From positions 62,001 to 126,000 of the forward strand of contig JAXGXQ010000003.1 in the NCBI GenBank assembly GCA_040772685.1: a DNA stretch of 64,000 bases, given 5' to 3'. The position numbers and the translations under genes were made by a program. Positions 53,590 to 62,960 of the stretch are shown in pieces. The DNA is from JAXGXQ01 sp040772685. GTDB lineage: Bacteria; Bacillota; Clostridia; Saccharofermentanales; UBA5734. Numbering within the stretch: the first letter of the stretch is position 1; every line of letters starts with the position of its first letter. The notes under the pieces are model-generated. The model made no database searches, was not told the origin of the DNA, and saw only the letters and a program-made list of their open reading frames with translations.

Positions 53590-55068
53590 CTATTCCCAGA
53601 AAGGCCGCAAATTATAACGATCGGCCAGATAAGCTCTTAGATGCAGCATCGCTGTGTAGTTAGGCAGAATGTAAAGACAGCGTCCAACCGGACATTTTGC
53701 TAATGCCCGTTCAAATTGCGCGATTGAATCCGGATCAGAAATAAGTGCTGCGCGAGGCTGTCCACCGTAATAAAGCCGTAGCGCTAAATCGTGGCAGCGT
53801 TTGCCGGCAATATAAACCGGTGCGGACATGGGGTTGCTTTCGAAATCAACATCCCAGATCCAGGAAATATCGCGGCCGTCAGGTTCTTCGCTGTTTAGCA
53901 GCAAAAAGGATCCCCCAAAATCGTCAGCCGCCGTGACATATTCCAGTGCCCTGTCCATCCCAACAGGATTTTTTACCAGCAGCAGACACACTTCCCTGCC
54001 TTCAGCGGAGAACCGTTCCATACGCCCAAATGCCGGACTGGCAGCGGCAAGCTGACTTGCGAGAACAGGTAAAGGGTAGCCCGCGGTTTGCAGCGCCAAT
54101 ACTGCAGCTGCCGCGTTATAAGCATTATGAATTCCCGGGATTGGCAGGAACCCTTGTGCCTGCTCTCCGGCAGTGGTGCGGAATAACAACTGTTGGCCTT
54201 GTTCCTTTTGATCAGCATTGGCAGGCAAAACCTGAACGGTAAGATCGGGCTCCGGATGGGTGAAACCGCACTGCGGGCAGTGAAATCGGCCCAGATGGCC
54301 GTAGCTGCGGCCGTTGTATTGGTAACGTTCACCACAATAAGTGCAGTAAGATGCTTCGTCGGAAGAACGGGTCGGCTGTTCAGTCAGCATTTCCGGCGCC
54401 ATCGCAAAATAACTTGCTTGTTCCGGGCGATAGCGCCCTAAAGAAGCACAAAGAGAGTCGTCAGCGTTCAAGACGATATCGGAGTCAATTTTTGTTAATC
54501 CTTTTTCGATCAGATTGCGTGTTGTTCTTAGTTCACCATAGCGGTCGAGCTGATCACGAAAGAAATTGGTTACTACAGCCACAGCGGGGTTAAGTTGGTC
54601 GGCGATTTTGCCGAAATATGCTTCGTCTATTTCAAAAACAAACGCATTGCCGGTACTGCGGCGGTCTGCGGTGCGAATTGCCGCTTGTGCTGAAATTAGA
54701 GTTGTAGCCAGACCTGTGTCGAGGTTTGCGCCGGATGTATTGGTAGTGACCTGGACACCATTCTGTTCAAGCAGGGTGCAAATAATCCGGACAGTTGTTG
54801 TTTTGCCGTTGGTGCCGGTTACCAGAAAAACCTGGCGCCCGGCTGTAAGATGCGAAAGCAAACCAGGGTCAACGATCAGGCTGATCCGTCCTGGCAATGT
54901 TGTTGCTCCGCGTCCGAACAACCGCAAGATCCGGCTTACGGCGCGGCCAAGCGCAATCGCAAAGCGGGTGCGCAGCGACAGACGCTGATTTGCTGAATTC
55001 TTCAGCGGGTCTTTTGGCGGATTTTTTGTCGAATTATTTGTTGTAGGTTTGGTTGCTGGCAGGATCAT
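53590..55068 (-). CDS. murT: Lipid II isoglutaminyl synthase, Mur-ligase-like subunit MurT
   Basis: ATP-dependent Mur ligase fold that activates the D-Glu carboxylate; ammonia comes from GatD. P-loop VTGTNGKTTTVRII, then NFFRDQLDRYGEL, then a four-Cys zinc ribbon (CTYCGERY ... FHCPQCGF) inserted in the middle domain as in other MurT, and GIHNAYNAAAAVLA. 492 residues with a longer basic/Asn-rich N-terminus. The ATG follows AAAGGAG. First gene of the run; its promoter must be in the 110-base divergent gap with the zinc-ribbon gene. Confidence 0.95.
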   Translation of the reverse strand: MILPATKPTTNNSTKNPPKDPLKNSANQRLSLRTRFAIALGRAVSRILRLFGRGATTLPGRISLIVDPGLLSHLTAGRQVFLVTGTNGKTTTVRIICTLLEQNGVQVTTNTSGANLDTGLATTLISAQAAIRTADRRSTGNAFVFEIDEAYFGKIADQLNPAVAVVTNFFRDQLDRYGELRTTRNLIEKGLTKIDSDIVLNADDSLCASLGRYRPEQASYFAMAPEMLTEQPTRSSDEASYCTYCGERYQYNGRSYGHLGRFHCPQCGFTHPEPDLTVQVLPANADQKEQGQQLLFRTTAGEQAQGFLPIPGIHNAYNAAAAVLALQTAGYPLPVLASQLAAASPAFGRMERFSAEGREVCLLLVKNPVGMDRALEYVTAADDFGGSFLLLNSEEPDGRDISWIWDVDFESNPMSAPVYIAGKRCHDLALRLYYGGQPRAALISDPDSIAQFERALAKCPVGRCLYILPNYTAMLHLRAYLADRYNLRPFWE

Positions 55069-55180
55069 TCAGCTTCTCCTTTAGTGCACATAGCTGAGGT
55101 TAGCACGGGCTGAGAGGCTTTTCAAGTGGTCGCAGGTTGGGTATAGTGTAATAATCCAGGGTTTGAAAAAGGAGTAAAAA

Positions 55181-55963
55181 ATGTCCATTAAGGATGTTAA
55201 ATGCCGAAATTGCGGCAAGACTTTCCAGGCAGATGATGAGTTCGGTCGTGTTTTCTGTACGTATTGCGGCACTGATAATCCAATAGCGCGTGAAAATACC
55301 AGCGATTCTATAACCAACCTGCCGGAAGATCCATTAACCCGACGCGAATTATTAGAGCGGCTGGCGGCAAGCGACAGTCAGGAAAAGTCAATAATCCGCG
55401 ACCGCCTGCTCTTTTGGGCGGCCCGTTATGCCAAACTAAGCCGCAAAGAGGAGCGTTACGGTGATAAATTTTTGGAGTTGATCACCACTTTGCTGTTTTT
55501 CAGTCATAACTACGGCAGTCCGCGTTTGTACAAGCGCGCCCGGAAAGATTACGATCGCTTTTTCAATAGTCCTGAGTTTCAAAAAGCTATGGCAGAGGCT
55601 GCCGATACCCAGCGGGCGCTCCGGCTTGAATTCCTGGACGCGGCCATCTTGTACCTGCGATCCTGCCGTGAAGATAAGCATTATGGCTCGCGCCTGTTTG
55701 ATATCGTGAGGCTTAAAGACGACCAGATAGCACTCAAAGCTGCCACCGATATCGCCAATAATATTATGTTTTATTTATATCAACTGGGAATGCCTCAGCA
55801 CGCTGATCTACTGATTCAAGCTCTGCACCGTGGCTGGCCTGCCATATTTATGAAATTCCCCGATCTACTTAACGAAGCAATTGCTGCTTTGCCGGACGAT
55901 GGCCGTGCTGCCATTTATCGTGCCATAGCCAGCGAAACCAATAATCAGGAGGGCAAGGCATGA
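55181..55963 (+). CDS. Zinc-ribbon protein of unknown function
   Basis: The N-terminus is a zinc ribbon (Cys8, Cys11, Cys26, Cys29: KCRNCGKTFQ and FCTYCG). The rest, about 220 residues, is helical and highly charged (ITTLLFFSHNYGSPRLYKRA; AATDIANNIMFYLYQLGM) with no recognised motif or membrane helix. The gene overlaps the next by ATGA. Start ATG behind AAAAGGAG. I do not recognise a named family with certainty. Confidence 0.75.
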   Translation: MSIKDVKCRNCGKTFQADDEFGRVFCTYCGTDNPIARENTSDSITNLPEDPLTRRELLERLAASDSQEKSIIRDRLLFWAARYAKLSRKEERYGDKFLELITTLLFFSHNYGSPRLYKRARKDYDRFFNSPEFQKAMAEAADTQRALRLEFLDAAILYLRSCREDKHYGSRLFDIVRLKDDQIALKAATDIANNIMFYLYQLGMPQHADLLIQALHRGWPAIFMKFPDLLNEAIAALPDDGRAAIYRAIASETNNQEGKA

Positions 55964-56520
55964 ACTCAGCCGCACGAAAATCTCTGACTATTCCATCTGA
56001 ACGCATAAACGATGAGCGCGGAGACCGTATCCTAGCTATCGGTCAATACAATCGCCTTGGTTTGATCATAGGTCTGCCGCTGTCACTTATTGGTATTGTC
56101 GCTTCGATTTTTTTCCTGATTACCCGTGGAGACACCATCAGCCAAAGCATGCCTTTTATTGACATTATTATTCTGGCAACCTCCTCTTTTGCTTTCTATT
56201 ATTGTGCTCGCGAACTGCTGTTAATGCGTAAACGCGTCCTAATTCTGACTACTACACGTCTGTATGGGCATGATGGCCATAACCCCTTTGATTTCGAGCT
56301 TAACGACATCCGTTCGGTTAGCGAGGAAATGACTAAATCACAGATTGCCGGCGAGCAGACTCATATTATCGTAAAAGCCACCGGGAACCGCAGTGTCAAG
56401 CTGAGTCAGTTAAAGGACATCAAGCTCCTGCAACAAGCGATCCGGGAAGCACGTGAAGCAGCGCGCGAAGCAGCACGTGAAGGGGCAAGAGAAAAGCAGT
56501 CAGTTGAACCGACTGCTTAA
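55960..56520 (+). CDS. Two-helix membrane protein with PH-like domain
   Basis: Two membrane helices (about 31-54 and 65-82) are followed by a small beta-rich domain (VLILTTTRLYGHDGHNPFDF; THIIVKATGNRSVKLSQL) that looks like a bacterial PH/DUF304-type fold, and an Ala/Arg/Glu repeat tail (AREAAREAAREGAREK). The start overlaps the zinc-ribbon gene, so the two likely act together at the membrane. Function unknown. Confidence 0.7.
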   Translation: MNSAARKSLTIPSERINDERGDRILAIGQYNRLGLIIGLPLSLIGIVASIFFLITRGDTISQSMPFIDIIILATSSFAFYYCARELLLMRKRVLILTTTRLYGHDGHNPFDFELNDIRSVSEEMTKSQIAGEQTHIIVKATGNRSVKLSQLKDIKLLQQAIREAREAAREAAREGAREKQSVEPTA

Positions 56521-56530
56521 CTCCTGATTA

Positions 56531-57028
56531 TTAATTGAAATATTTGCCTTCGAGTGTGTATTGCTCGAGTATGTGGCCTTTCATTTTCCAGTAAAGCTCA
56601 TTCATATAAAAGCCTTGTTCTATGTCGAGCATTGTATCCAGGGCAAAAACATGGGTCTCGTAAATATGCGGTCTTTCCGGAGCACCAGGCCCTTGGTATC
56701 CAACTGCCAGTTCCTTATCGACATTGGCAATTTTACCGCACAAGCTGTTCAGCCCCTGCACGAAATCTGTTGCTGTAATACTTTCATTGGCAGCCAGCTC
56801 TGTACGGGTCAGGTTGGCAACCGTCCAGTGAATCCAAGAGTAGCCATTGAGCGGTATCGCGTCTTTATCTTCCATAATTATGGCAAATGAGACCGTTCCC
56901 CCCGGCGCGTCTTCGATCAACAGCGGAAAAGAGCGTGTGCAACGGCCATGCGGGCCTTTCTGCGTACCGTATTTACCGTATTGCGGATCCATAACTCCAT
57001 CGACAATTGCTGTACTGGTTACTTTCAT
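56531..57028 (-). CDS. PEBP family protein (YbhB/YbcL type)
   Basis: Phosphatidylethanolamine-binding-protein fold, about 165 residues, cytoplasmic. Family motifs: GRCTRSFPLLIEDAPGGTVS, MEDKDAIP, WIHWTVANL and the closing GPGAPERPHIYETHVFALD. Bacterial members have no firm function. ATG follows AGGAG. It sits just downstream of the LarA-family gene on the same strand, across about 30 bases, and may belong to that operon. Confidence 0.9.
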   Translation of the reverse strand: MKVTSTAIVDGVMDPQYGKYGTQKGPHGRCTRSFPLLIEDAPGGTVSFAIIMEDKDAIPLNGYSWIHWTVANLTRTELAANESITATDFVQGLNSLCGKIANVDKELAVGYQGPGAPERPHIYETHVFALDTMLDIEQGFYMNELYWKMKGHILEQYTLEGKYFN

Positions 57029-57060
57029 TTAAATACTCCTGTAATTTTGCCTGCGGCGGC

Positions 57061-58341
57061 TCAGCTGTTGTAAAAACGTTCGCGGTCTGCCCAGAGGCCT
57101 ACAGCCGGATTGCTGATGAAGTAGATCTCTTCACCATCCACCACGTTAAGGCCATCCTTGAAATTCTCTGGGTTATATAGCTTCATCGCTTCGTCCAGAT
57201 CCATGTATTTGAAATTGAGCGACTCGATTTCTTCACGGCTCATGAAGCCCGGCGCATAGGTGATACTGAAGCGGTCATTGGAAGAACCGTGGATCAGGTG
57301 GGCGGCGACCGAGGCGGCATTACGCATTACTGGGTCGTTCTTGTACAGTTCAAGCACTTTGTCCCGGCCAACATAACCGTAACGACGGATAATGGCGTCA
57401 TTTTCCATATCTTCACCGCAGCGCCTTAAGCCTGGCGCCAATACAATCAGTTCCCCGCCATCAGCAATTGCCATTCTGGTACGGTAAACTGATTTGTTGC
57501 CAACCCAGGTAGTACGGAACTCTTTGGGGTCGAGCCAGACAACAATTTTCTTCATCGATTTATCGAGGAAGTTGAGGTTGTTTTGCTGGCTGATTTTAAT
57601 CGAACGGCTGAACAGGTCGCGGCTACGGCCGATTGCCAGGCTGTTGACGGCATTGGCTTCACGTGTGACGGTTACCACAGTCAGAATGTAAAGCACCGGT
57701 ATATCCATCAGGAAGTGTTGTTCCGCGTAGTCGAACAGACGGTGAACCGGCGTGTTGTCGCGGCCCATCATGCGTTCCATTCCATAAATGGCGCCGATCA
57801 TGTGGCTGTTGCTGATCATGCCCAGTCCGCCGCAGCCAACAAAGATGTTCTTGTTGAAGTTGGCCATACCGACCACTTCATGGGGCACAACCTGACCTAC
57901 AGAAATAACCAGATCGTAGGACTTGTCCAGAATGCGGCGATTCACTTCAACCGGCACTGAATTATTGACAGCGCCTTCGGAAATTTCTTCAATAAATTCG
58001 CTTGGAACTGTGCCAATGCATTCAACATCGGTACGCCAGTTATGCACCAGGAAACGGTCCTGCGGAATGTCCCCGAACATTTCCTGCAGCTCTTCTGCTT
58101 CCATCGGCATATGTGAACCGAGAGCCGGCATAATATCAATTTGCACGTCGGGCAGCATTTTGTAGATCATGTTGGTGATCTGTCCGGCATAGGAATTCAG
58201 ACGGGTGATATCGGGGGGGAGTATCAGGATTTTTTTCAACGGGCCGCGTTCAGCCAGCGCGTCCTGAATGTTTTGTCTGATTGTGTCATCGGAGAGAGGT
58301 TGATTGTCGTTGTAAATGAATCTTTCGTTCAAGGTGGGCAC
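57061..58341 (-). CDS. LarA-family nickel-pincer racemase/epimerase-like enzyme
   Basis: LarA interconverts D- and L-lactate with a nickel-pincer nucleotide; relatives act on other 2-hydroxyacids. All key places line up with Lactobacillus LarA and at the same spacing: DITR (Asp44-Arg47), His77 (GSHMP), His154 (PHEVVG), Lys164 (NFNKN, the cofactor-linking Lys) and His180 (NSH). His-Lys-His spacings of 10 and 16 equal those of LarA residues 174, 184 and 200. 426 residues is normal. The GTG at 58341 may be inside the ribosome binding site (GGCGGTG); a TTG at 58332 is a good alternative. No larB, larC or larE is in the window. Third gene of the dehydrogenase operon. Confidence 0.85.
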   Translation of the reverse strand: MPTLNERFIYNDNQPLSDDTIRQNIQDALAERGPLKKILILPPDITRLNSYAGQITNMIYKMLPDVQIDIMPALGSHMPMEAEELQEMFGDIPQDRFLVHNWRTDVECIGTVPSEFIEEISEGAVNNSVPVEVNRRILDKSYDLVISVGQVVPHEVVGMANFNKNIFVGCGGLGMISNSHMIGAIYGMERMMGRDNTPVHRLFDYAEQHFLMDIPVLYILTVVTVTREANAVNSLAIGRSRDLFSRSIKISQQNNLNFLDKSMKKIVVWLDPKEFRTTWVGNKSVYRTRMAIADGGELIVLAPGLRRCGEDMENDAIIRRYGYVGRDKVLELYKNDPVMRNAASVAAHLIHGSSNDRFSITYAPGFMSREEIESLNFKYMDLDEAMKLYNPENFKDGLNVVDGEEIYFISNPAVGLWADRERFYNS

Positions 58342-58410
58342 CGCCTTTCAATCTAAATCTGGGAAGCATGCCAAATTATTATAACTTACCTGTAGAAGTT
58401 TATCGCTTAT

Positions 58411-59427
58411 TTAGAAGGTTGCGATTATCTTGATAAATTTCTCCGGATGCGCTGACATCTCTTCAACAGCCGGAGCAAGCCCTTCCAGCGAATGGGTGTT
58501 AAGAGAAATCAGTTTCTGCACCGGAATTTTGCCCGATTGAATCAGTTCGATTGCTTCGGGGAATTCGCCGGCGCTGGTGCGGGAACCACGAATATCGAGT
58601 TCTTTTTTAGTGAACATGCCTGTATCCATGGCGATCTTTTCCTTGGGCCAGCCTGTGAGCGCGACCCGGCCGGCGTAGGCAACGTAATCAACTGTTGAAG
58701 CGACGGAAGATGAGGCTCCGGAGGCTTCAATGACAGCTTCCGCCATCCGGCCGTTTGTGATCTCTTTGATGCGGGCGACGGCATCAGTTTCGACAGGATT
58801 AATTGTGAATTCAACTCCGAAATCGTGTGCCAGTTCAAGCCGTTCGTTGATCGGATCAATCAGAATTGGCGTGGCACCATAAGCAAGAACAACGCTGCCG
58901 GCAAGCAGGCCAATCGGACCGGCGCCGCAAACAACAACGTGCTCACCGGCTTTGACGCCGGCGCGATGGACCGAATGCAGAGCAATAGTTAACGGTTCGA
59001 TTAAAGCGGCATCTTCCCAGGACATATCTGCGGGCATTCTATGAACCAAGCGGGCAGGATGAACAAATTGCTCTACCATGCCGCCATCAGTCTGCACACC
59101 CAGCACCTTCAGGTTTTCACAGCAGTTGGTACGACCGAGGCTGCAGGGGTAGCAGGTACCACAATTAATGTAGGGCTCAATCGCAACCCGCTCACCGGCG
59201 GTAAATCCGGAATCTGCTCCGGCCTCCATAATTTCACCTGCAAGTTCATGCCCCAAAATCCGGGGGTAGCTGACCAGAGCATTGGTACCGCGATAAGCGC
59301 CGATATCAGAACCACAAATGCTGGCGGCGTGGATACGGACCATTACCTCATCCGCGTTAACCTTTGCAGGCGCGGGAATGTCCTTGGCACTGACTTGCTT
59401 CGGGGCAGCTAAATAAACAGACTTCAT
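58411..59427 (-). CDS. Zinc-dependent alcohol/polyol dehydrogenase (MDR family)
   Basis: Medium-chain dehydrogenase like sorbitol, threonine or galactitol dehydrogenases. Catalytic zinc ligands: Cys in ASICGSDIGAY, His-Glu in LGHELAGEI and Glu in ALIEPL. Structural zinc: CGTCYPCSLGRTNCC. Rossmann motif VVCGAGPIGLLAG. I choose ATG 59427 (GGAGG upstream). It lies between a 2-hydroxyacid dehydrogenase and the LarA-family gene in one operon, so its substrate is probably a sugar acid or polyol-like compound. The exact one is unknown. Confidence 0.9.
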   Translation of the reverse strand: MKSVYLAAPKQVSAKDIPAPAKVNADEVMVRIHAASICGSDIGAYRGTNALVSYPRILGHELAGEIMEAGADSGFTAGERVAIEPYINCGTCYPCSLGRTNCCENLKVLGVQTDGGMVEQFVHPARLVHRMPADMSWEDAALIEPLTIALHSVHRAGVKAGEHVVVCGAGPIGLLAGSVVLAYGATPILIDPINERLELAHDFGVEFTINPVETDAVARIKEITNGRMAEAVIEASGASSSVASTVDYVAYAGRVALTGWPKEKIAMDTGMFTKKELDIRGSRTSAGEFPEAIELIQSGKIPVQKLISLNTHSLEGLAPAVEEMSAHPEKFIKIIATF

Positions 59428-59490
59428 ATTACTATCCTCCAAATTTTACTGGCAAAGACTTTGCAGTTTAATAACCAGACTACATTACAA

Positions 59491-60429
59491 CTATAACACC
59501 CCGGCAGAGCTTAAGTCACGAATCAGGTTAGCCGCTGCCATCCGGCCCATATTCTCAGTGGCACCTATAGTTGAGGCAGCGCAGTGAGAGCCGAGGATCA
59601 CATTGGAAAGTTCGTACCAGGATTTATCGGCCGGCGGTTCAGTTTCAAAGACATCAATCCCCGCTCCGTAGATTTTTTCTTCTTTCAGGGCTTGCAGCAG
59701 GGCCGCCTCGTCAATCAAGCCTCCTCTGGCTGTATTAACGAGAATGGCAGTCGGTTTCATCATTTCAAGGCGGCGTGCGTCGATAATATGATTTGTTTCC
59801 GGCAGTAATGGCAGATGCAAACTGATAAAATCGGCTTTTGCGCAAATTTCATCCGCTGAGGCGCGGATTATGTTGTTTGCGGTAGCATAATCTTCGTCCC
59901 AGACCACATCGTAAGCCATAATTTCCATGTTAAAGCCGCTGGCGCGGCGCGCTACATTGCGGCCAATGGCACCAAACCCCAACAACCCCAAAGTACGTCC
60001 GGTGACGTCGACTGTCGTGATTTTTTGCCAGTTATCGAGGCGACAAAGCTTGTCAATGGGTAAAAGCCGCCGGGCAAGTGCCAGCATGAGCGCGAACGCA
60101 TAGTCGGCAACAGCTTCAGAATTGGCGCCGATTGTCCTCGAAACCTGAATGCCGCGTGCTTTGCAGACCTCCAGGTCGATATTGTCGAGTCCAACCCCGT
60201 ATTTGGCGATAGCTTTCAGGTGCGGCGCAGCGTTCAGCACCCTGGCGGTTAATGGATCAACGCCGATGATGACGCCATCGCAGTCAGTCAGTAGTTCTGC
60301 CAGCTGATCCTCATTTAGAATTGATCCTGTTTCGTTGCGCACAATTTCTAAGCCAGCATCAGCAAGCATGGCATATGCCTTTGGGTCAGTTTTGCCAAAT
60401 GACCGGGGTGTTACCAGAACTTTAACCAT
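59491..60429 (-). CDS. D-2-hydroxyacid dehydrogenase (phosphoglycerate dehydrogenase-like)
   Basis: NAD-dependent 2-hydroxyacid dehydrogenase of about 312 residues. Motifs: AIAKYGVGLDNIDLE, Rossmann GLLGFGAIGRNVARRA, the Arg in LVNTARGGLIDE, Glu in DVFETEPP and His in LGSHCAAST. It has no ACT domain, unlike long SerA forms, so serine synthesis is not required. I choose ATG 60429 (GGAGGAAGAGG upstream). First gene of the operon with the zinc dehydrogenase and LarA-family enzyme. Confidence 0.9.
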   Translation of the reverse strand: MVKVLVTPRSFGKTDPKAYAMLADAGLEIVRNETGSILNEDQLAELLTDCDGVIIGVDPLTARVLNAAPHLKAIAKYGVGLDNIDLEVCKARGIQVSRTIGANSEAVADYAFALMLALARRLLPIDKLCRLDNWQKITTVDVTGRTLGLLGFGAIGRNVARRASGFNMEIMAYDVVWDEDYATANNIIRASADEICAKADFISLHLPLLPETNHIIDARRLEMMKPTAILVNTARGGLIDEAALLQALKEEKIYGAGIDVFETEPPADKSWYELSNVILGSHCAASTIGATENMGRMAAANLIRDLSSAGVL

Positions 60430-60525
60430 CCTCTTCCTCCAAAGCTGCACATCTTTATTTATCTTAAGATTAATTGTGAAATTTGCGGCCGGCAATGTCA
60501 AGCTGTTTCGGCTGCCATAGCTGTT

Positions 60526-60551
60526 CGACAGCTGTTTTACTCCTGCTGTCG
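60526..60551. promoter_or_regulatory. Inverted repeat in divergent promoter region
   Basis: CGACAGC / GCTGTCG arms of 7 bp with a 12-base spacer, about 100 bases upstream of the dehydrogenase operon start and in the gap shared with the divergent glycosyltransferase gene. An operator is possible. Confidence 0.35.
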
Positions 60552-60723
60552 GCTTCTGTTCCTATTTGACAATTTACCAACAAGAAGGCAACATTAAATA
60601 ACTAACCTGACCCGTCTTAAAGCCTTCTTTAAAGAATCCTTTCAGGCGGGCATAACTCACAATTACAACCGGATAACAGGTCGGAAAGCTCGTGCTTTTG
60701 ATTCCGGAGAGAGCGGTATTCAC

Positions 60724-61773
60724 GTGCAAAAACCAGGCGTACTTATACCGGCTTATAAGCCTGACGAAAAACTTATCACTTTGATCAAAGAACTGCGAGA
60801 TTTGGATTTTACTGATATTGTCGTGGTTGACGACGGCAGCGGCCCCGATTTTGCAGCAATCTTTGCCAGGTGTGCGGAACTTGGCTGCACAATTCTACGC
60901 CATGGCATCAATATGGGTAAAGGCCGGGCACTTAAAACCGGACTTAATCATTATCTGGTGCGTGAAGGTCATAATAACGGCATGATCACCGCAGACGCCG
61001 ACGGTCAACATACCCCTGCCGATATTCAAAAGATCGCGGAATCCATGGACACATACCCGGATACTCTGGTACTGGGAGTCCGGCTATTTAAGGGCAACGT
61101 ACCGCTGCGCAATAAACTCGGCAATACGATTACCCGGCATGTATTTGCATTTATTAACGGCGAGACTGTATACGACACGCAAACAGGCCTGCGTGGCTTG
61201 CCGCACACTCAAATCCCGCTGTTTCTTTCTTTAGACGGCGAACGCTATGAGTACGAGATGAACATGCTGCTTGCAATCAGACCGCATGATCTTTGCATTT
61301 TTCAGGTGCCAATCGAGACAATTTACATTGAAGGCAATAAATCTTCCCACTATCGTGCCGTCCGTGATTCAGCCCGGATATATAAATTAATCTTCACTTT
61401 CACATTGGCTTCTCTGATTTCCGGACTGCTTGAATATGTTGTGTTTGTCCCCATGACACTGCTGTTTCCTGACCGGCTGATGCTCAGCGTTGTTGCTGCC
61501 CGCCTGATCAGTTCGGTCGCGAATTATCTGATGAATGGACAAGTGGTCTTCGGTCAACATAACGGCCACCGTTCTGCTGTTCTACGCTATTACGCCCTGG
61601 CTGTTGCAAGTTTGACGGCAAGTTATTTGCTGATCAGACTGCTTAACCAGACTATTGGCATAAATTTATATGCTGCGAAGGTAATTTCCGACATCTCTTT
61701 ATATCTGATCAACTACCGAATTCAGCGCGACTACGTCTATCGGCGGAAAAAGCGCGTGAAACAGAAATTTTAA
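60724..61773 (+). CDS. GT2 glycosyltransferase fused to GtrA-like membrane domain
   Basis: Residues 1-220 are a GT-A fold family 2 enzyme of dolichol/undecaprenyl-phosphate sugar synthase type: VLIPAYKPDEKLITLIKELR, VVDDGSG, GINMGKGRALKTGLNHYL, ADADGQH. Residues 225-349 form four membrane helices of the GtrA type (VAARLISSVANYLMNGQVVF; AAKVISDISLYLINYRIQRD). It likely makes and flips a polyprenyl-linked sugar for surface glycans. GTG start with a weak ribosome binding site. Confidence 0.9.
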   Translation: MQKPGVLIPAYKPDEKLITLIKELRDLDFTDIVVVDDGSGPDFAAIFARCAELGCTILRHGINMGKGRALKTGLNHYLVREGHNNGMITADADGQHTPADIQKIAESMDTYPDTLVLGVRLFKGNVPLRNKLGNTITRHVFAFINGETVYDTQTGLRGLPHTQIPLFLSLDGERYEYEMNMLLAIRPHDLCIFQVPIETIYIEGNKSSHYRAVRDSARIYKLIFTFTLASLISGLLEYVVFVPMTLLFPDRLMLSVVAARLISSVANYLMNGQVVFGQHNGHRSAVLRYYALAVASLTASYLLIRLLNQTIGINLYAAKVISDISLYLINYRIQRDYVYRRKKRVKQKF

Positions 61774-61824
61774 GCCAGAGCCAAAAGCTGCTTACGTCCA
61801 ACTACGATTTACACGGAGACAATT

Positions 61825-62937
61825 ATGAGCCTACTGAAAAACGAACTGCAAATTATTTATGGTGACGATATTCCGGCAATGACGAAAAAGCTGCTGGAAT
61901 CGATCAAACTGGAAGACCTGATTGTTGACGCTGCTGCAGCCAAAGGCAAGCAGGCACGCATTGTTTTGAAGCCTAACCTGGTTGTGGCCAGCCCCGCTGC
62001 CGGCGGCGCCACTACCCATCCCGAATACGTCGGTGCTGTAATTGATTACTTGCACAATGCCGGCTTCGAGAACATTGCAATAATTGAAAGCTCCTGGATA
62101 GGTGACAGCACCACCCGGGCTTATAAAGTCTGCGGCTACGAAGATCTGTCAAGACGTACCGGCGTGCCTTTAATCGACATCAAAGCGGATGGCAAGGATC
62201 CGCATGTGGCTGGCGGCATGACCATTGAGATCTCGCGCGAAATAATGAAAGCTGACTATTTGATCAGCTTTCCTGTACTCAAAGGCCACTGCCAAACCAA
62301 CCTCACCTGCGCGCTGAAAAATATGAAAGGTGTACTTTCTGAAAAAAGCAAGCGTCAGTTCCACAGCGCCGGATTACACAAGCCGATTGCCCTGCTTAAC
62401 ACAATCAAAGCCGCTGATTTAGTTTTGGTGGACGGTATTTGCGGCGACCTCGATTTTGAAGAAGGCGGCAACCCAGTGCAAATGAACCGTCTGATCGCCG
62501 GCCGTGACAGTGTGCTTGTCGACCGTTTCGCCGCCGATTTGCTCGGCTTTGAGCCTGAAGAAGTCCCTTACATCGGTATGGCTGAGAAATATGGTGTTGG
62601 GTCAGCTGATCTCAGTAAAGCAAAAATTACTGAACTCAACGAAAACAGTGACAGCGGCAAAACTGTTTCCAGCCGCAAGGTCTCCGGCCTGGTGCGTCAG
62701 GTGGTGGCGGCTGAAGCCTGCTCTGCCTGTTATGGCAGCCTGGTCCACTCGCTGGCCCGCCTGCGGGAAAAAGGCGTTGATATTAACAAGCTTGGCAAGC
62801 TGTATATTGGCCAGGGTTATAAGGGTAAAGTGCAAGAAGGGATTGGTATCGGCAGCTGCACCGCTGGTTTTAGTAAATGCCTGCCTGGTTGTCCACCGAA
62901 GGCCAGGGATATTATCGATTTTCTGGAAGATAAGTAA
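61825..62937 (+). CDS. DUF362 protein with C-terminal cysteine cluster
   Basis: DUF362-type protein of 370 residues: VLKPNLVVASPAAGGATTHP, then ISFPVLKGHCQTNLTCALKN followed by MKGVL, and DGICGDLDFEEGG are family-like. The C-terminus has Cys residues in EACSACYGSLVH and in CTAGFSKCLPGCPP, which could bind an iron-sulfur cluster. Family function is not settled. It lies 50 bases after the glycosyltransferase gene and 23 bases before the molybdopterin-type lipoprotein gene. Start behind CGGAGAC. Confidence 0.85.
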   Translation: MSLLKNELQIIYGDDIPAMTKKLLESIKLEDLIVDAAAAKGKQARIVLKPNLVVASPAAGGATTHPEYVGAVIDYLHNAGFENIAIIESSWIGDSTTRAYKVCGYEDLSRRTGVPLIDIKADGKDPHVAGGMTIEISREIMKADYLISFPVLKGHCQTNLTCALKNMKGVLSEKSKRQFHSAGLHKPIALLNTIKAADLVLVDGICGDLDFEEGGNPVQMNRLIAGRDSVLVDRFAADLLGFEPEEVPYIGMAEKYGVGSADLSKAKITELNENSDSGKTVSSRKVSGLVRQVVAAEACSACYGSLVHSLARLREKGVDINKLGKLYIGQGYKGKVQEGIGIGSCTAGFSKCLPGCPPKARDIIDFLEDK

Positions 62938-62960
62938 GCGGATCGAAAAGAGGTACTGCT

